From NCBI RefSeq assembly GCF_001570965.1, contig NZ_BCSR01000029.1, positions 1 through 39,072 on the forward strand: a stretch of DNA of 39,072 bases, in the 5' to 3' direction. This document shows positions 1 through 7,995 of the stretch, in pieces; position 1 is the first letter of the stretch, and every line of letters begins with the position of its first letter. The notes beneath the pieces are model-generated. The model worked only from the letters and a program-made list of their open reading frames with translations. It was not told the DNA's origin and did no database searches. Position numbers and translations under genes: made by a program. This DNA is from Janibacter corallicola NBRC 107790 (GTDB lineage: Bacteria > Actinomycetota > Actinomycetes > Actinomycetales > Dermatophilaceae).

Positions 1-2
1 CG

Positions 3-83
3 GGTGCCTACGAGGAGGCGGGCTTCGACCCGCCGACATCCTTCATCGCCCGCCCCGGTGACGGGGCCACGCGGGTGGGATGA
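3..83 (+). CDS. C-terminal end of an upstream gene, possibly a GNAT acetyltransferase
   Basis: Frame 3 is open from the left edge to a TGA at 81-83 and encodes 26 residues. They contain YEEAGF, which resembles the Y-x-x-x-GF element near the C-terminus of GNAT N-acetyltransferases. The rest of the gene lies outside the window, so the family is an inference from a very short stretch. A CCCCCTTCG block lies directly after the stop. Confidence 0.4.
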   Translation, partial: GAYEEAGFDPPTSFIARPGDGATRVG

Positions 84-168
84 CCCCCTTCGCCGGGACC
101 CGCTCAGCGAGCGAGGAGCGCCGCACGTCGCTAGGGTCGACGCGCACCCCGACGTCACGGAGGTCGAC

Positions 169-984
169 ATGTCGACTTACGCCCTGGCCCGCTCGGCCGC
201 CACACTCCTCGGTGCCCTCGCCCTCACCGCGGTGACCGCCGCTCCCGGGGGTGCCGCGACCGCTGCCCCACCGGACCGGCCGGAGGCACCGGACGGGATC
301 GTCGACCTGCGCGACGTGGCGCCGACGGTGCTCCACGACATCCGCTACTCGACGAAGCACAACTTCACCGGGGAGCGCGTCGACGGGTACCAGCAGTCAC
401 GCTGCCTGCTCAGCAGCGAGGCCGCGACCCAGCTGGCGAAGGTCCAGCAGGACGTGCTCGCGAAGGGGTACTCCCTCAAGGTCTACGACTGCTACCGGCC
501 GCAGCGGGCAGTGGATGGCTTCGTCCGGTGGGCGGAGGACCTCGAGGACCAGCGGATGAAGCGTGAGTTCTACCCCCGTGTCGACAAGAGCACCCTCTTC
601 GAGGACGGCTACATCGCAGAGAAGTCCGGGCACAGCCGGGCGAGCACGATCGACCTGACCCTGGTGGAGCTGCCTGCCGCACAGCAGCACCGGTGGACTC
701 CCGCGGACGGTCTCCAGCCGTGCTACTGGCCGCAGTCCGAGCGCTTCACGGACAACTCGATCGACATGGGTACCGGGTACGACTGCTTCGACACCCGCTC
801 GCACACCGCGGACGACCGCAGCACCCCCGAGCAGCGGGCCAACCGGCAGCTGCTCGGCGACGCGATGGCCGCGCGGGGCTTCAGCAACTACGAGTACGAG
901 TGGTGGCACTTCACCCTGGACGACGAGCCCTACCCGGACACCTACTTCGACTTCCCCGTCTCGAGGGCCTCACTGGTGCGCTGA
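169..984 (+). CDS. Secreted VanX-type D-Ala-D-Ala dipeptidase (peptidase M15D)
   Basis: This 271-residue protein belongs to the VanX/DdpX group of zinc D-alanyl-D-alanine dipeptidases. The family hydrolyses free D-Ala-D-Ala and so acts on peptidoglycan precursors or turnover products. Every landmark is present: the DIRYSTKHNFTG strand (residues 57-68), Arg110 in YDCYRP, His155 and Asp162 in SGHSRASTID, and Glu244 and His247 in EWWHF. An N-terminal signal peptide of about 30 residues with an Ala-rich cleavage region makes it exported, whereas VanX of glycopeptide-resistance clusters is cytoplasmic. The ATG at 169 is chosen because it gives the signal peptide directly; the frame stays open upstream, but that part has poor coding character. 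No vanH, vanA, vanR or vanS gene is adjacent, so a wall-recycling role is likelier than resistance. Confidence 0.88.
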   Translation: MSTYALARSAATLLGALALTAVTAAPGGAATAAPPDRPEAPDGIVDLRDVAPTVLHDIRYSTKHNFTGERVDGYQQSRCLLSSEAATQLAKVQQDVLAKGYSLKVYDCYRPQRAVDGFVRWAEDLEDQRMKREFYPRVDKSTLFEDGYIAEKSGHSRASTIDLTLVELPAAQQHRWTPADGLQPCYWPQSERFTDNSIDMGTGYDCFDTRSHTADDRSTPEQRANRQLLGDAMAARGFSNYEYEWWHFTLDDEPYPDTYFDFPVSRASLVR

Positions 985-987
985 CGC

Positions 988-1437
988 TCAGCGACCCTCG
1001 CGCTCCCGCCGGCGGTCCTCGACGTCGTCGTCGGAGCAGAAGCCCCGTCCGCTGCGCTTGAGGCAGAGCAGCCCCAGGCACCTTCCCCGCTCGTCGACGA
1101 CGGCGAGACGGCGGCGCCCTTCGTCGCGCATGCGGTCCCACACCGGCACCAACGCCGCGTCCGGTGCCACGGTCCGCCCCTCGAGGCGACCGATCCCGGC
1201 TGCCGATCGCTCCGGCGGGATCGACTCGGCGAGGTCGGCTCGCTCGACGACGGCCAGGAGCCGTCCGTCGTCGACGACGAGCGCGGCGTGCACGTGGTCG
1301 TCCTCGAAGAAGCGCCGGACCTCCCCCACCGTGGCGGTCGGCGGCAGCGTCTTGGGGGCCCGGATCATGGCGTCACCCACCGCGGCCGCTCGAGCCACGT
1401 CGGCCGGCAGGTCAGGGCTGGGCACCGCGCCGGTCAT
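988..1437 (-). CDS. Tandem CBS-domain protein
   Basis: This 149-residue protein consists of two cystathionine-beta-synthase (CBS) motifs, at about residues 20-75 and 82-130. CBS pairs usually bind adenine nucleotides and regulate a partner. The tail is odd: after the second CBS motif it runs through CLGLLCLKRSGRGFC into an acidic and then arginine-rich C-terminus, with three cysteines in a short span. The ATG at 1437 has a GAGGT Shine-Dalgarno sequence. The frame is open much further upstream, but that stretch is antisense to the MFS gene. The gene ends three bases from the convergent dipeptidase gene, and its partner is unknown. Confidence 0.75.
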   Translation of the reverse strand: MTGAVPSPDLPADVARAAAVGDAMIRAPKTLPPTATVGEVRRFFEDDHVHAALVVDDGRLLAVVERADLAESIPPERSAAGIGRLEGRTVAPDAALVPVWDRMRDEGRRRLAVVDERGRCLGLLCLKRSGRGFCSDDDVEDRRREREGR

Positions 1438-1496
1438 CGCACCTCGCCCCTTCGTGTGAGGTCTGTTCCCGCCCCCATGGTCCCAGCCCGCGGCCA

Positions 1497-1535
1497 CCCC
1501 CTTCGCCGAGCCCCGCCCGATGGCCACGAAGGGGG
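1497..1535 (-). terminator. Putative hairpin terminator after the MFS gene
   Basis: CCCCCTTCG (1497-1505) and CGAAGGGGG (1527-1535) form a perfect 9-bp stem with a 21-nt loop. It lies just downstream of the minus-strand MFS gene stop at 1563 and upstream of the CBS gene. There is no T-run, as is common in high-GC terminators. Confidence 0.45.
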
Positions 1536-1562
1536 CCCGCGCGCAGCGGTCCTCGCGGACGC

Positions 1563-2852
1563 TCAGCGGGGTTCGGCGCCCTCCGGGGGCACAGCCGTGG
1601 TCCAGCGCGGCCGGCGGCGGCCACCGCCGTAGCCCAGCCGCACCCGGGGCGGGCGGTCGACGAGATCGGTGAGGAACATCCACCGCGAGAGCAGGACCAG
1701 CCCCGCGGCGAGGAAGAAGGACGCGGCGGCCAGCCGCCAGGAGGTCTCGTACCCGAGGGCGTCGACGGCCATCCCGAAGAGCAGCGGGCCGGTCGCGCCC
1801 CCGACGAAGGCTCCCGCCTGGACGTAGCCCGAGGCCGCCGCGGGGGCGTCCCGGCCGATCCGGACGACCGCGAAGAGCAGCAGCCCGGGCCAGGACCACC
1901 CGATGGCGAAGGCGACCAGCCCGGCCACGACGTATCCGGGGACCCCTGGGACCGAGAGGACGAGCAGGGCGGCCCCGCCGACGAACATCTGGGCGGCGAC
2001 GACGGGGAGGTTCCTGCCGTGGCGACGGTCGGCGAGGTACCCGGCGGAGAGGCGGGAAAGGATGTTCAGGGCACTGCCGGTGGCCATCAGCCCACCGGCC
2101 CAGGACGGGGTGAGGCCCACCTCGTAGCCCCAGGAGGCCACGAAGGAACCGAAGGAGTTCGCGGCGGCGCTCGCCAGGGCGATGGCCACCATGACGACGA
2201 GCAGGGCAGGCACCGGGGGCGCGTCGCGGCCCGCAGCGGGGGCCGGTCGTGAGGAGCGTTCGGGCGAGGCCGAGCGCAGACCCACGAGGATCACGACGAC
2301 GGCGGCAGCGCCGACCGCCCAGAAGGTGGATCGCCAGCCGAGACGCTCGGTCATCGTGGGCACCGCCAGGCCGGCGAGGACGATCGCGGCCGGGATCGCG
2401 GACTGCTTGATGCCGAACCCGAGGCCTCGGCGATGGGCCGGGATGCTGCGGGCCATCGCGAGGTTCGCGGTCAGCTGGCAGGCGGCGTTCGCCGCGCCGA
2501 GGAGGACCATGCACGCGACGAGGGTGGCCCACCCGTGGACGAGCAGTGCGACGCCGAGGGCTCCGACCGCGGAGAGCGCCCCGGCCACGAGCGTCGAGGT
2601 GCGGGCTCCGAGCCAGTCGGCGAGGCCGCCGCCGAGGACCGCGACGAGCGAGGCCGCGGCGAAGAAGGTCGCCACCGCCACCCCGAACTGCCGCTCACCG
2701 AAACCCAGGTCATGGCGGAGCGGCACCGACTGCGTCGCGAGGAGGAAGACCGGCAGGGTGCCCACCGTGGTGAGCAGACTCGCCCCGAGCACCGTGCGCA
2801 CCGAGGGAGACGCCAGGACTGCTGCCCTCACGAGCGGATCACCTCGACGCAC
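1563..2852 (-). CDS. MFS transporter
   Basis: This is a 429-residue membrane protein with about 12 hydrophobic helices and the Major Facilitator Superfamily layout: two six-helix halves and a loop 2-3 motif of the GGLADWLGAR type around residues 75-84. It resembles the cyanate/nitrate-type and generic sugar-like MFS antiporters, but the substrate cannot be read from sequence. Its start overlaps the end of the upstream DksA-like gene by 14 nt, so the two are probably translated from one mRNA. The final 25 residues are cytoplasmic, basic and proline-rich. The family assignment is firm and the function is open. Confidence 0.82.
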   Translation of the reverse strand: MRRGDPLVRAAVLASPSVRTVLGASLLTTVGTLPVFLLATQSVPLRHDLGFGERQFGVAVATFFAAASLVAVLGGGLADWLGARTSTLVAGALSAVGALGVALLVHGWATLVACMVLLGAANAACQLTANLAMARSIPAHRRGLGFGIKQSAIPAAIVLAGLAVPTMTERLGWRSTFWAVGAAAVVVILVGLRSASPERSSRPAPAAGRDAPPVPALLVVMVAIALASAAANSFGSFVASWGYEVGLTPSWAGGLMATGSALNILSRLSAGYLADRRHGRNLPVVAAQMFVGGAALLVLSVPGVPGYVVAGLVAFAIGWSWPGLLLFAVVRIGRDAPAAASGYVQAGAFVGGATGPLLFGMAVDALGYETSWRLAAASFFLAAGLVLLSRWMFLTDLVDRPPRVRLGYGGGRRRPRWTTAVPPEGAEPR

Positions 2853-3177
2853 ACTCGATGCAGCGAGTCGCCGTCGGGCGTGCCTCCAGCCGCCCCTCGC
2901 CGATCGGCCGGCCGCACTGCTCGCAGATGCCGTAGGTGCCCTGCTCGAGGCGCTCGAGCGCGGCGTCGATGTCGGTCAGGCTCGCCCGGCCCTGTCTGAG
3001 GAGGGCGTCGAGCTGCGAGCGCTCGAAGGCGATCGTCGAGCCCTCCGGGTCGTGCTCGTCGTCGGCATTACTGCCCTCGCTCGCCTCGATGAGGGCGTCG
3101 AAGTCGCCGGTGAGGGTCTCGAGGCGCGCCAGCGTCTCCCTTCGCTCGTCCTCCAGGAGGGTACGGAAGTCCACCAT
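2839..3177 (-). CDS. DksA/TraR C4-type zinc-finger protein
   Basis: This 112-residue protein has a coiled-coil-like N-terminal part (residues 5-80) and a C-terminal C4 zinc finger with Cys85, Cys88, Cys106 and Cys109 (CEQCG and CIECA). That is the DksA/TraR signature; family members bind the RNA polymerase secondary channel or act as general stress proteins. An alternative ATG lies nine bases upstream at 3186. The start at 3177 is preferred because AGGATGGG precedes it at a suitable distance and homologues begin with the MVDF-type sequence. The gene overlaps the MFS gene by 14 nt. A strong hairpin at 3218-3254 separates it from the metallopeptidase upstream, so its promoter must lie in that short interval or transcription must read through. 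Confidence 0.8.
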   Translation of the reverse strand: MVDFRTLLEDERRETLARLETLTGDFDALIEASEGSNADDEHDPEGSTIAFERSQLDALLRQGRASLTDIDAALERLEQGTYGICEQCGRPIGEGRLEARPTATRCIECASR

Positions 3178-3217
3178 CCGACCCATCCTGTCACCGTTCG
3201 GCGCGGGGCTCCCGCCG

Positions 3218-3254
3218 CGTCCGCCCGGGTGACGGACCGTCACCCGGGCGGACG
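3218..3254 (-). terminator. 18-bp perfect hairpin terminator
   Basis: The arms at 3218-3235 and 3237-3254 are exact reverse complements (left arm cgtccgcccgggtgacgg) around a single central A, so the folded loop would be a few bases. It sits 17 nt after the stop of the minus-strand metallopeptidase gene and before the DksA-like gene, as expected for a transcription terminator, although no U-run follows. Confidence 0.65.
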
Positions 3255-3271
3255 GCGGGGGCTGTGGTGGG

Positions 3272-4558
3272 TCAGCGCACCAGCTCCTGCTTCTGGATCA
3301 GCGAGCGGTACTCGTTGACCGTCTCGGGAGCGTCGGGCTTGACGATCAGCGGCAGTGCGTCGTCGAAGCGCTCGGCCAGCGTCAGCGACGGCAGCGCCCG
3401 CATCGGGTTGTCCGCGTAGGCGACGGTGGCCGCGCCCCAGGCGGAGGCCGCCTGGCGCTGGTTCGGGGTGCCGTGGTGCCCGTCGGAGTCGAAGGAACAG
3501 TCCCCGACGTTGTAGAAGGCCTTCTCGGTCTTGAGGGTCTGGGTCGGGTTGAAGCCCATCCCCTTCTTGTGCACGAGGAAGTAGGTGCCGAAGGCGTCGG
3601 CCATGAGCTCGGTGCGGCGGGTCGCCTCCGGGCCGGTCAACGGGCTGTCGAAGAGGTCGTCCTGGTACTGCACGTGGTGGGCCATCTCGTGCCCGAGGAT
3701 CGACTTGGTACCCACCTTGTTCAGGTCCAGCGCCTTCATCGCGTCGATGATCCCGCTGCCGAAGATCATCTTCGGCGGCTGATTCGCGATGTCGGGATCG
3801 CTCTCGCCCTCAGGGCTGAAGGCGAAGGCATTCATCGTGAAGATCGGGTGGGCTCCGTCCTTCAGCGCCGGGTCCTGCTCGACGAGCTCCTTGATCTCCT
3901 CCGCCATCAGGACGGCATCCGCCGGCCCGAGGTCGTACATCCACTCGATGGTGCTCGCCGACCGGTTGAGGTCAGTGAGGACTTCTCCGTCCATGCCCAT
4001 GAGCTGCACGTTGTTCAGACGCACGTCCCAGAACCGGCTGGCCGCGTTGAAGGTCGTCGTCAGGGCCTGTTCGGACCCCGACGGGAGCGGGTGCTGGGCA
4101 TCGCCCTGCGTCCCGTGCAGGATCGCGTCGTACGCCGGGATGTCCAGTGCGCCGTACATGGACAGGAGCAGCAGCGTGGTCTCGTCCACGTCCTCGAGCG
4201 TGGAGTCGATGTAGGCGTCGAGCTGGGTCTCGCCGCACTCGTAGTCGCCGGGGTCGATGCCCAGGGTGTTCAGCTGCCGCTTGGACAAGCGTTGGGTCAG
4301 GTGGGACATGACGGCCCGCTGGAACGGGGACTCCTCGATCCCGGCTCGCTCCATGGCGTCCTGGCGGCGCTGCTGCCAGTCATCGGGCAGCTTGTCGAGG
4401 ATCCGCTTCAGGGCTGCCTGATCCGGTCCCGTCGATCCGGCTGCCGGGGCGCTCTGCCCCGGGGCCGGTGAAGCAGTTGCCGAGGTCGTCGCCGCCCCGC
4501 TGAGTGACACCGCCAGTGCCGTGACAGCCGTGCAGGCGTACGCGCGTGTGATCTTCAC
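3272..4558 (-). CDS. Secreted HExxH zinc metallopeptidase
   Basis: This 428-residue protein starts at a GTG preceded by GGGGAG. A signal peptide of about 29 residues (basic n-region, hydrophobic core, Ala-Ser cleavage region) is followed by a low-complexity Ala/Pro/Gly linker. The gluzincin-like site is LGHEMAHH (His290, Glu291, His294). ELMADAFGTY (residues 317-326) supplies a likely third ligand, as in families related to M48 and putative neutral zinc peptidases. The protein is therefore probably exported and proteolytic, with unknown substrate. It is the only gene between the terminator hairpin at 3218-3254 and an inverted repeat upstream, so it appears monocistronic. Confidence 0.75.
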   Translation of the reverse strand: MKITRAYACTAVTALAVSLSGAATTSATASPAPGQSAPAAGSTGPDQAALKRILDKLPDDWQQRRQDAMERAGIEESPFQRAVMSHLTQRLSKRQLNTLGIDPGDYECGETQLDAYIDSTLEDVDETTLLLLSMYGALDIPAYDAILHGTQGDAQHPLPSGSEQALTTTFNAASRFWDVRLNNVQLMGMDGEVLTDLNRSASTIEWMYDLGPADAVLMAEEIKELVEQDPALKDGAHPIFTMNAFAFSPEGESDPDIANQPPKMIFGSGIIDAMKALDLNKVGTKSILGHEMAHHVQYQDDLFDSPLTGPEATRRTELMADAFGTYFLVHKKGMGFNPTQTLKTEKAFYNVGDCSFDSDGHHGTPNQRQAASAWGAATVAYADNPMRALPSLTLAERFDDALPLIVKPDAPETVNEYRSLIQKQELVR

Positions 4559-4600
4559 GAATTCTCCCCTTGAGTGTGGCGTTGGTCGCGAATGTGCGAC

Positions 4601-4619
4601 GCGTCACAAAGCGTGACGC
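4601..4619. promoter_or_regulatory. Inverted repeat upstream of the metallopeptidase gene
   Basis: GCGTCAC (4601-4607) and GTGACGC (4613-4619) form a 7-bp perfect inverted repeat with a 5-nt spacer, about 43 nt upstream of the GTG start of the metallopeptidase gene. It could be an operator or a leader hairpin; no regulator is adjacent. Confidence 0.35.
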
Positions 4620-4749
4620 CCTTCGTGCCACTTGGCGAGAAGATTGACTGAATTCAGAAGATTCTTACGGATAATCTACTTGGGCATGGTGCTGCGTGCG
4701 GGACCCTTGTCCGGGGTCCGGGCGGGGCGGGTGACGACCGCGGCCCGGC

Positions 4750-5208
4750 TCACCCCGCTACCCGCTCCCACTGCGCGACTCCGCCCGGCACCACCTCGAA
4801 GAGTGGATGGACACCTGGCGACTCCAGCGCCGCAAGGTGGTCCGACCAGTCCGGGGAGCGGGCCGCGATCTTGGCCAGCAGGTGCTCCCACTCGTAGGCG
4901 ACTTGGCCCTCGGTCACAGGCACGGAGCCGAGTACACCGTCTCGCACCTCTGGCACATCACGGCCGTCGCCGATGCGGGACCGGTCGAATCGGTACCCGC
5001 GTCGGGTCGCTTCGTCTGCCAAGACGTCCAGATAGGCGCCGATCGCCGTCAATGGCTGCGAATGTTCGCGGAAGCGCACGAGCTGACTGTGGCTGCGGTA
5101 CCCGCGGGTGCGACCTGCGAGCACCGCCTGGGCGAGGAGGGCCTCCCGCCAGCACCCCGTGAGGCCCTGACGATCCAGGTGTTCAGGATGAAGTGACCAC
5201 AGACGCAT
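4750..5208 (-). CDS. Pyrimidine-dimer DNA glycosylase (T4 endonuclease V family)
   Basis: This 152-residue protein matches the Pyr_excise family, which removes UV-induced cyclobutane pyrimidine dimers and nicks the abasic site. Shared landmarks with T4 endonuclease V are the CWRE segment (Glu22, equivalent to the catalytic Glu23), the basic helix RTRGYRSH, the RRGYRF turn, and the tail EWEHLLAKIAARSPDW, matching the C-terminal KIAQRPTW region of the phage enzyme. The ATG at 5208 gives the usual N-terminus of cellular homologues; ATGs at 5217 and 5220 lie closer to an AGGG. T4 EndoV uses the alpha-amino group of Thr2, whereas here the residue after Met is Arg. The gene is alone and divergent from the IclR gene. 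Confidence 0.78.
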   Translation of the reverse strand: MRLWSLHPEHLDRQGLTGCWREALLAQAVLAGRTRGYRSHSQLVRFREHSQPLTAIGAYLDVLADEATRRGYRFDRSRIGDGRDVPEVRDGVLGSVPVTEGQVAYEWEHLLAKIAARSPDWSDHLAALESPGVHPLFEVVPGGVAQWERVAG

Positions 5209-5307
5209 GCTGCACATCATCGCCCTGCGCCAGTTACGGGCAGTGGAGCAGGCAGGAGTCCCCCGCCATTGAGCCAGTCCGGCCCGAGCGAGCACTGCAC
5301 CCCAACC

Positions 5308-5313
5308 TAGGAT
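5308..5313 (+). promoter_or_regulatory. Putative -10 box for the IclR gene
   Basis: TAGGAT fits the TAnnnT -10 consensus and lies 35 nt before the ATG at 5348. Transcription would start near 5320, which supports the start at 5348 over the upstream ATG at 5312. No clear -35 is visible. Confidence 0.35.
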
Positions 5314-5347
5314 GTTCATATACCGCACGCGAGGACAGGACGCTTGG

Positions 5348-6052
5348 ATGGCTGAACGCACACCGCCCACGGGAGCCCAGACGATCGACCGCGGACTTCG
5401 GGTTCTGTGGCACTTGGCAGAGCAGCCCGAAGGCGCGAACTTGGCGACCTTGAGCCGCGATCTCGGGATGAACCGCACTGCCGTCCACCGGCTCATGGAG
5501 ACATTCCGCGCGCATGACTTCGTCCGCCGGGACGAGAACAAGAGATTCCACCTGTCCTACGGCCTCGTCCAGCTCGCCTCCCACGTCGACCACGACCTGC
5601 ACCGGATCGCGTATCCGCTCATGGCCGAACTTGCGGACTCCACCGGTGGAACCGTGCACATCATGTCGCCGGTCGACGACGAGGAGGTCCAGGCGATTGG
5701 CGTCGTGGAACCACGCAACACACCGGTCCATCTGGCCTTCCGCACCGGCCATCGCCACCCCATCGGCAGAGGGTCCGGCGGGATCGCGATCCTGTCGTCA
5801 CGGCCGCCCCGCGACAACGATCCCGCGGAGGTGCGAGAGGCCAGGAGACTCGGTTACGCGATCTCTTTCGAGCAGATCATCCCCGGGGTCGCCGGGGTCT
5901 CTGCCCCCGTGGCCACCCCACCCCCCATGCCCGAGGCGTGCCTCGGCATCTCCCTCATGGACCGCCGGGCCGCGGAGACGGTCGCCCCGGCAGTGGTCCG
6001 GGCGGCCGAAGAGCTGAGTTCCCTGCTCTTCAGCCACCGCGGCCACCGCTGA
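5348..6052 (+). CDS. IclR-family transcriptional regulator
   Basis: This 234-residue protein has an N-terminal winged helix-turn-helix (about residues 10-70, including LATLSRDLGMNRTAVHRLME) and a C-terminal IclR effector-binding domain (about 85-230). IclR proteins repress or activate catabolic operons in response to small carboxylic or aromatic effectors. The gene converges with the six-gene operon that ends at 6062, only 9 nt away, and no other regulator gene flanks that operon, so it is the best candidate to control it. The ATG at 5348 follows AGGACAGGA; an in-frame ATG at 5312 would add 12 residues but lies inside the likely promoter. Confidence 0.9.
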   Translation: MAERTPPTGAQTIDRGLRVLWHLAEQPEGANLATLSRDLGMNRTAVHRLMETFRAHDFVRRDENKRFHLSYGLVQLASHVDHDLHRIAYPLMAELADSTGGTVHIMSPVDDEEVQAIGVVEPRNTPVHLAFRTGHRHPIGRGSGGIAILSSRPPRDNDPAEVREARRLGYAISFEQIIPGVAGVSAPVATPPPMPEACLGISLMDRRAAETVAPAVVRAAEELSSLLFSHRGHR

Positions 6053-6061
6053 CGGCCACAC

Positions 6062-6547
6062 TCAGCGATAGACGGGGTCCGTCCCGTCACGGGCGGAAGC
6101 AACCCATTCGTCGTCGAGCACGTCGACGACGGGGACGGAGCGGGACTCGTCGAAGACCACCACACGGTCAGCAATGCCCCACCGGCCCTCACGCCGCTCG
6201 AACCGGTCGACATACCTGCAGCGGATGATCGCGAGGTCTTGGGCCTCGGCGCCCTCAGCCCGCTCCTGCCGCAGGAAGCACAGGCAGTAGGACTCGACGT
6301 GGGCACGGTGCTCCCCCTCGAACTCGATCAGCACATTGCTGATGAAGTGCTGCGAGGAGTCGATGGTGCGATGTCGCAGCCGGATGTCTTCCACGAGCCC
6401 GGCAGCGTCACCGGTGTACCCACCGTGGACGTCTATCGCGTCATCGAAGTAGCAGTCGGCGATCCCTGCATGGTCCAGACGATCCACTGCTCGGGCATAC
6501 CTGAACAGGACGTCCTGGATCTCGAATCGGGACTCGATGCGGCTCAT
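6062..6547 (-). CDS. SnoaL-like (NTF2-fold) protein, last gene of the operon
   Basis: This 161-residue protein has the SnoaL-like polyketide-cyclase/dehydratase fold. The N-terminal helix IQDVLFRYARAVDRLD is followed by DCYFDDAIDVHGGY and a C-terminal sheet ending in RFERREGRWGIADRVVVFDESR. Members act as dehydratases, isomerases or hydrolases, or as small-molecule binding subunits. Its ATG overlaps the stop of the flavoprotein gene in an ATGA (6544-6547), so the two are translationally coupled. It is the terminal gene and meets the IclR gene tail to tail. It is only distantly similar to the other SnoaL-like protein of the operon at 8814-9254. Confidence 0.8.
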   Translation of the reverse strand: MSRIESRFEIQDVLFRYARAVDRLDHAGIADCYFDDAIDVHGGYTGDAAGLVEDIRLRHRTIDSSQHFISNVLIEFEGEHRAHVESYCLCFLRQERAEGAEAQDLAIIRCRYVDRFERREGRWGIADRVVVFDESRSVPVVDVLDDEWVASARDGTDPVYR

Positions 6548-7995
6548 GTGGGCACGACCTCCGTGGTCCGGGTACTGCGGGCTGCGCGTCGGGCGCCCTC
6601 TCGGCCGGCGACTCTGCCGAGGACGAGAGCGTGCGCGACGGAGTTGCCACCGCCGACGTACCGCTCGCCCAGGATCCCGCCGGCAGCCTCGCCCGCGGCG
6701 TAGAGGCCGGCGACGACCCGACCGTCGGTGCGCACCACCTGGGTGCGGGCGTCCACCTGCAGCCCGGTGTGCGTGCAGACCAGTTCGGCGGGCAGCATCC
6801 GGACGGCGTGGAAGGGGCCGGTGGCGATGGGCGCGAGATGGGGGTCGACACCCTTGCCACGGAGGGTCTCGTGCCTCAGGAAGTCCTCATCGACCCCCAG
6901 ACGAAACTGCTCGTTGAAGCGGGCGACACTCGTCGTCAACGCATCAGCCGGAACCTCGATGAGGTCAGCGAGCTCCTCGAGCGTCGCCGCACGACGCACC
7001 GTGCCACGTTCGACTTCCTCGTCGACCCTGTCGGGAGTCCAGTCCGCGAAGCCCGCCGGGAGACCGGCACGCGCCTCCTCATCGAAGACTGCCCACACCC
7101 AGCCTCCGTGGTCGCCGAGGATCCCCGGACTCACCGCGTATGGCGCGTCCTCGTCCATGCACCGGCGGCCGTCGGTGGCCACGTGGATGCGCGAAGGGGG
7201 CGGGAAGCCGCTCTGCCAGTGGTGGTACCGCTGGAACTCGGCGGTGACGAGGAGCAGGCCCCACCCGTCACCGAAGAGCGAGAGGTCGTGCCGCGCTGCC
7301 AGGCCGATGTGGTCCCCCCGGGATCCCTCGGCGGCGACGACGAAGAGGGCGTCACCGGCGACCTTCGTCTCCGGGAAGTAGCGCTCGACCAGCTGCGGAT
7401 TGGCTGCCAGCCCGCCCGAGGCGATGACGACGCTGGGAGCGGTGATCGTGGTGCCTTCGACGACGACACCGGCGATCGCCCCTTCGTCCACGACGATGTC
7501 CTCGACGCGGCTGCCGAGCGCAAGGTCGACACCGAGCCGCGCCCGCGCGCGGTCGAGCGCCTGCACGAGGCCGTAGCCCTGGTCCTTCGGTACGTGCCCT
7601 CGCCAGACGTCCTCGACGCCTGCTCGACACAGACCCGGCTGGTGAGCGTTGTGTGAGATCTGGGCCGGGATCTCGACCCCGAGGTCGGTGACCCACTCGA
7701 TGAGGCCGCTCGACTCCTCGCAGAACATCCGCACCGGGCCGGGGAGGACACGCCACTGGTTCAGATCCATGTAGTGCTGGAACATCCGCTCGGGCGAGTC
7801 CTCCACACCGAGTGCCGACTGAACGGTCGTGCCGGCCGCCGTGAGCAGGCCGGCGGACAGCTGGGTGGAGCCACCCACCTCCTCCTGTGACTCGAGGAGA
7901 AGTACCCGCCCGCCAGCCTGGGCGGCCGAGACCGCGGCTGCGAGACCGGCACCACCCGCCCCGACGACGATGACGTCGTAATCGCGCTCAGACAT
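6544..7995 (-). CDS. FAD-dependent oxidoreductase (fumarate reductase / ketosteroid dehydrogenase-like)
   Basis: This 483-residue flavoprotein is of the FAD_binding_2 type. The dinucleotide motif VGAGGAG lies at residues 11-17 and the adenine-binding strand ends at LLLESQ. The C-terminal AAGEAAGGILGERYVGGGNS is typical of the fumarate reductase, urocanate reductase and 3-ketosteroid dehydrogenase superfamily. Such enzymes introduce or reduce a double bond next to a carbonyl or carboxylate. There is no twin-arginine signal or haem domain, so it should be cytoplasmic. The ATG at 7995 lies inside the end of the upstream SDR gene (8-nt overlap) and follows a run of G residues. With two SDRs beside it, a role in alpha,beta-desaturation of a ring or acyl substrate is a reasonable inference. 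Confidence 0.85.
   Translation of the reverse strand: MSERDYDVIVVGAGGAGLAAAVSAAQAGGRVLLLESQEEVGGSTQLSAGLLTAAGTTVQSALGVEDSPERMFQHYMDLNQWRVLPGPVRMFCEESSGLIEWVTDLGVEIPAQISHNAHQPGLCRAGVEDVWRGHVPKDQGYGLVQALDRARARLGVDLALGSRVEDIVVDEGAIAGVVVEGTTITAPSVVIASGGLAANPQLVERYFPETKVAGDALFVVAAEGSRGDHIGLAARHDLSLFGDGWGLLLVTAEFQRYHHWQSGFPPPSRIHVATDGRRCMDEDAPYAVSPGILGDHGGWVWAVFDEEARAGLPAGFADWTPDRVDEEVERGTVRRAATLEELADLIEVPADALTTSVARFNEQFRLGVDEDFLRHETLRGKGVDPHLAPIATGPFHAVRMLPAELVCTHTGLQVDARTQVVRTDGRVVAGLYAAGEAAGGILGERYVGGGNSVAHALVLGRVAGREGARRAARSTRTTEVVPT

Noticed and set aside
169-984. Glycopeptide resistance locus
   Set aside because: Only the VanX-type enzyme is present, and the VanZ domain at 21.8-23.9 kb is a distant fusion; no ligase, dehydrogenase or two-component genes.
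4700-4720. GGACCC/GGGTCC stem downstream of the glycosylase gene
   Set aside because: Only 6 bp with a 7-nt loop and no T-run; too weak to call a terminator.
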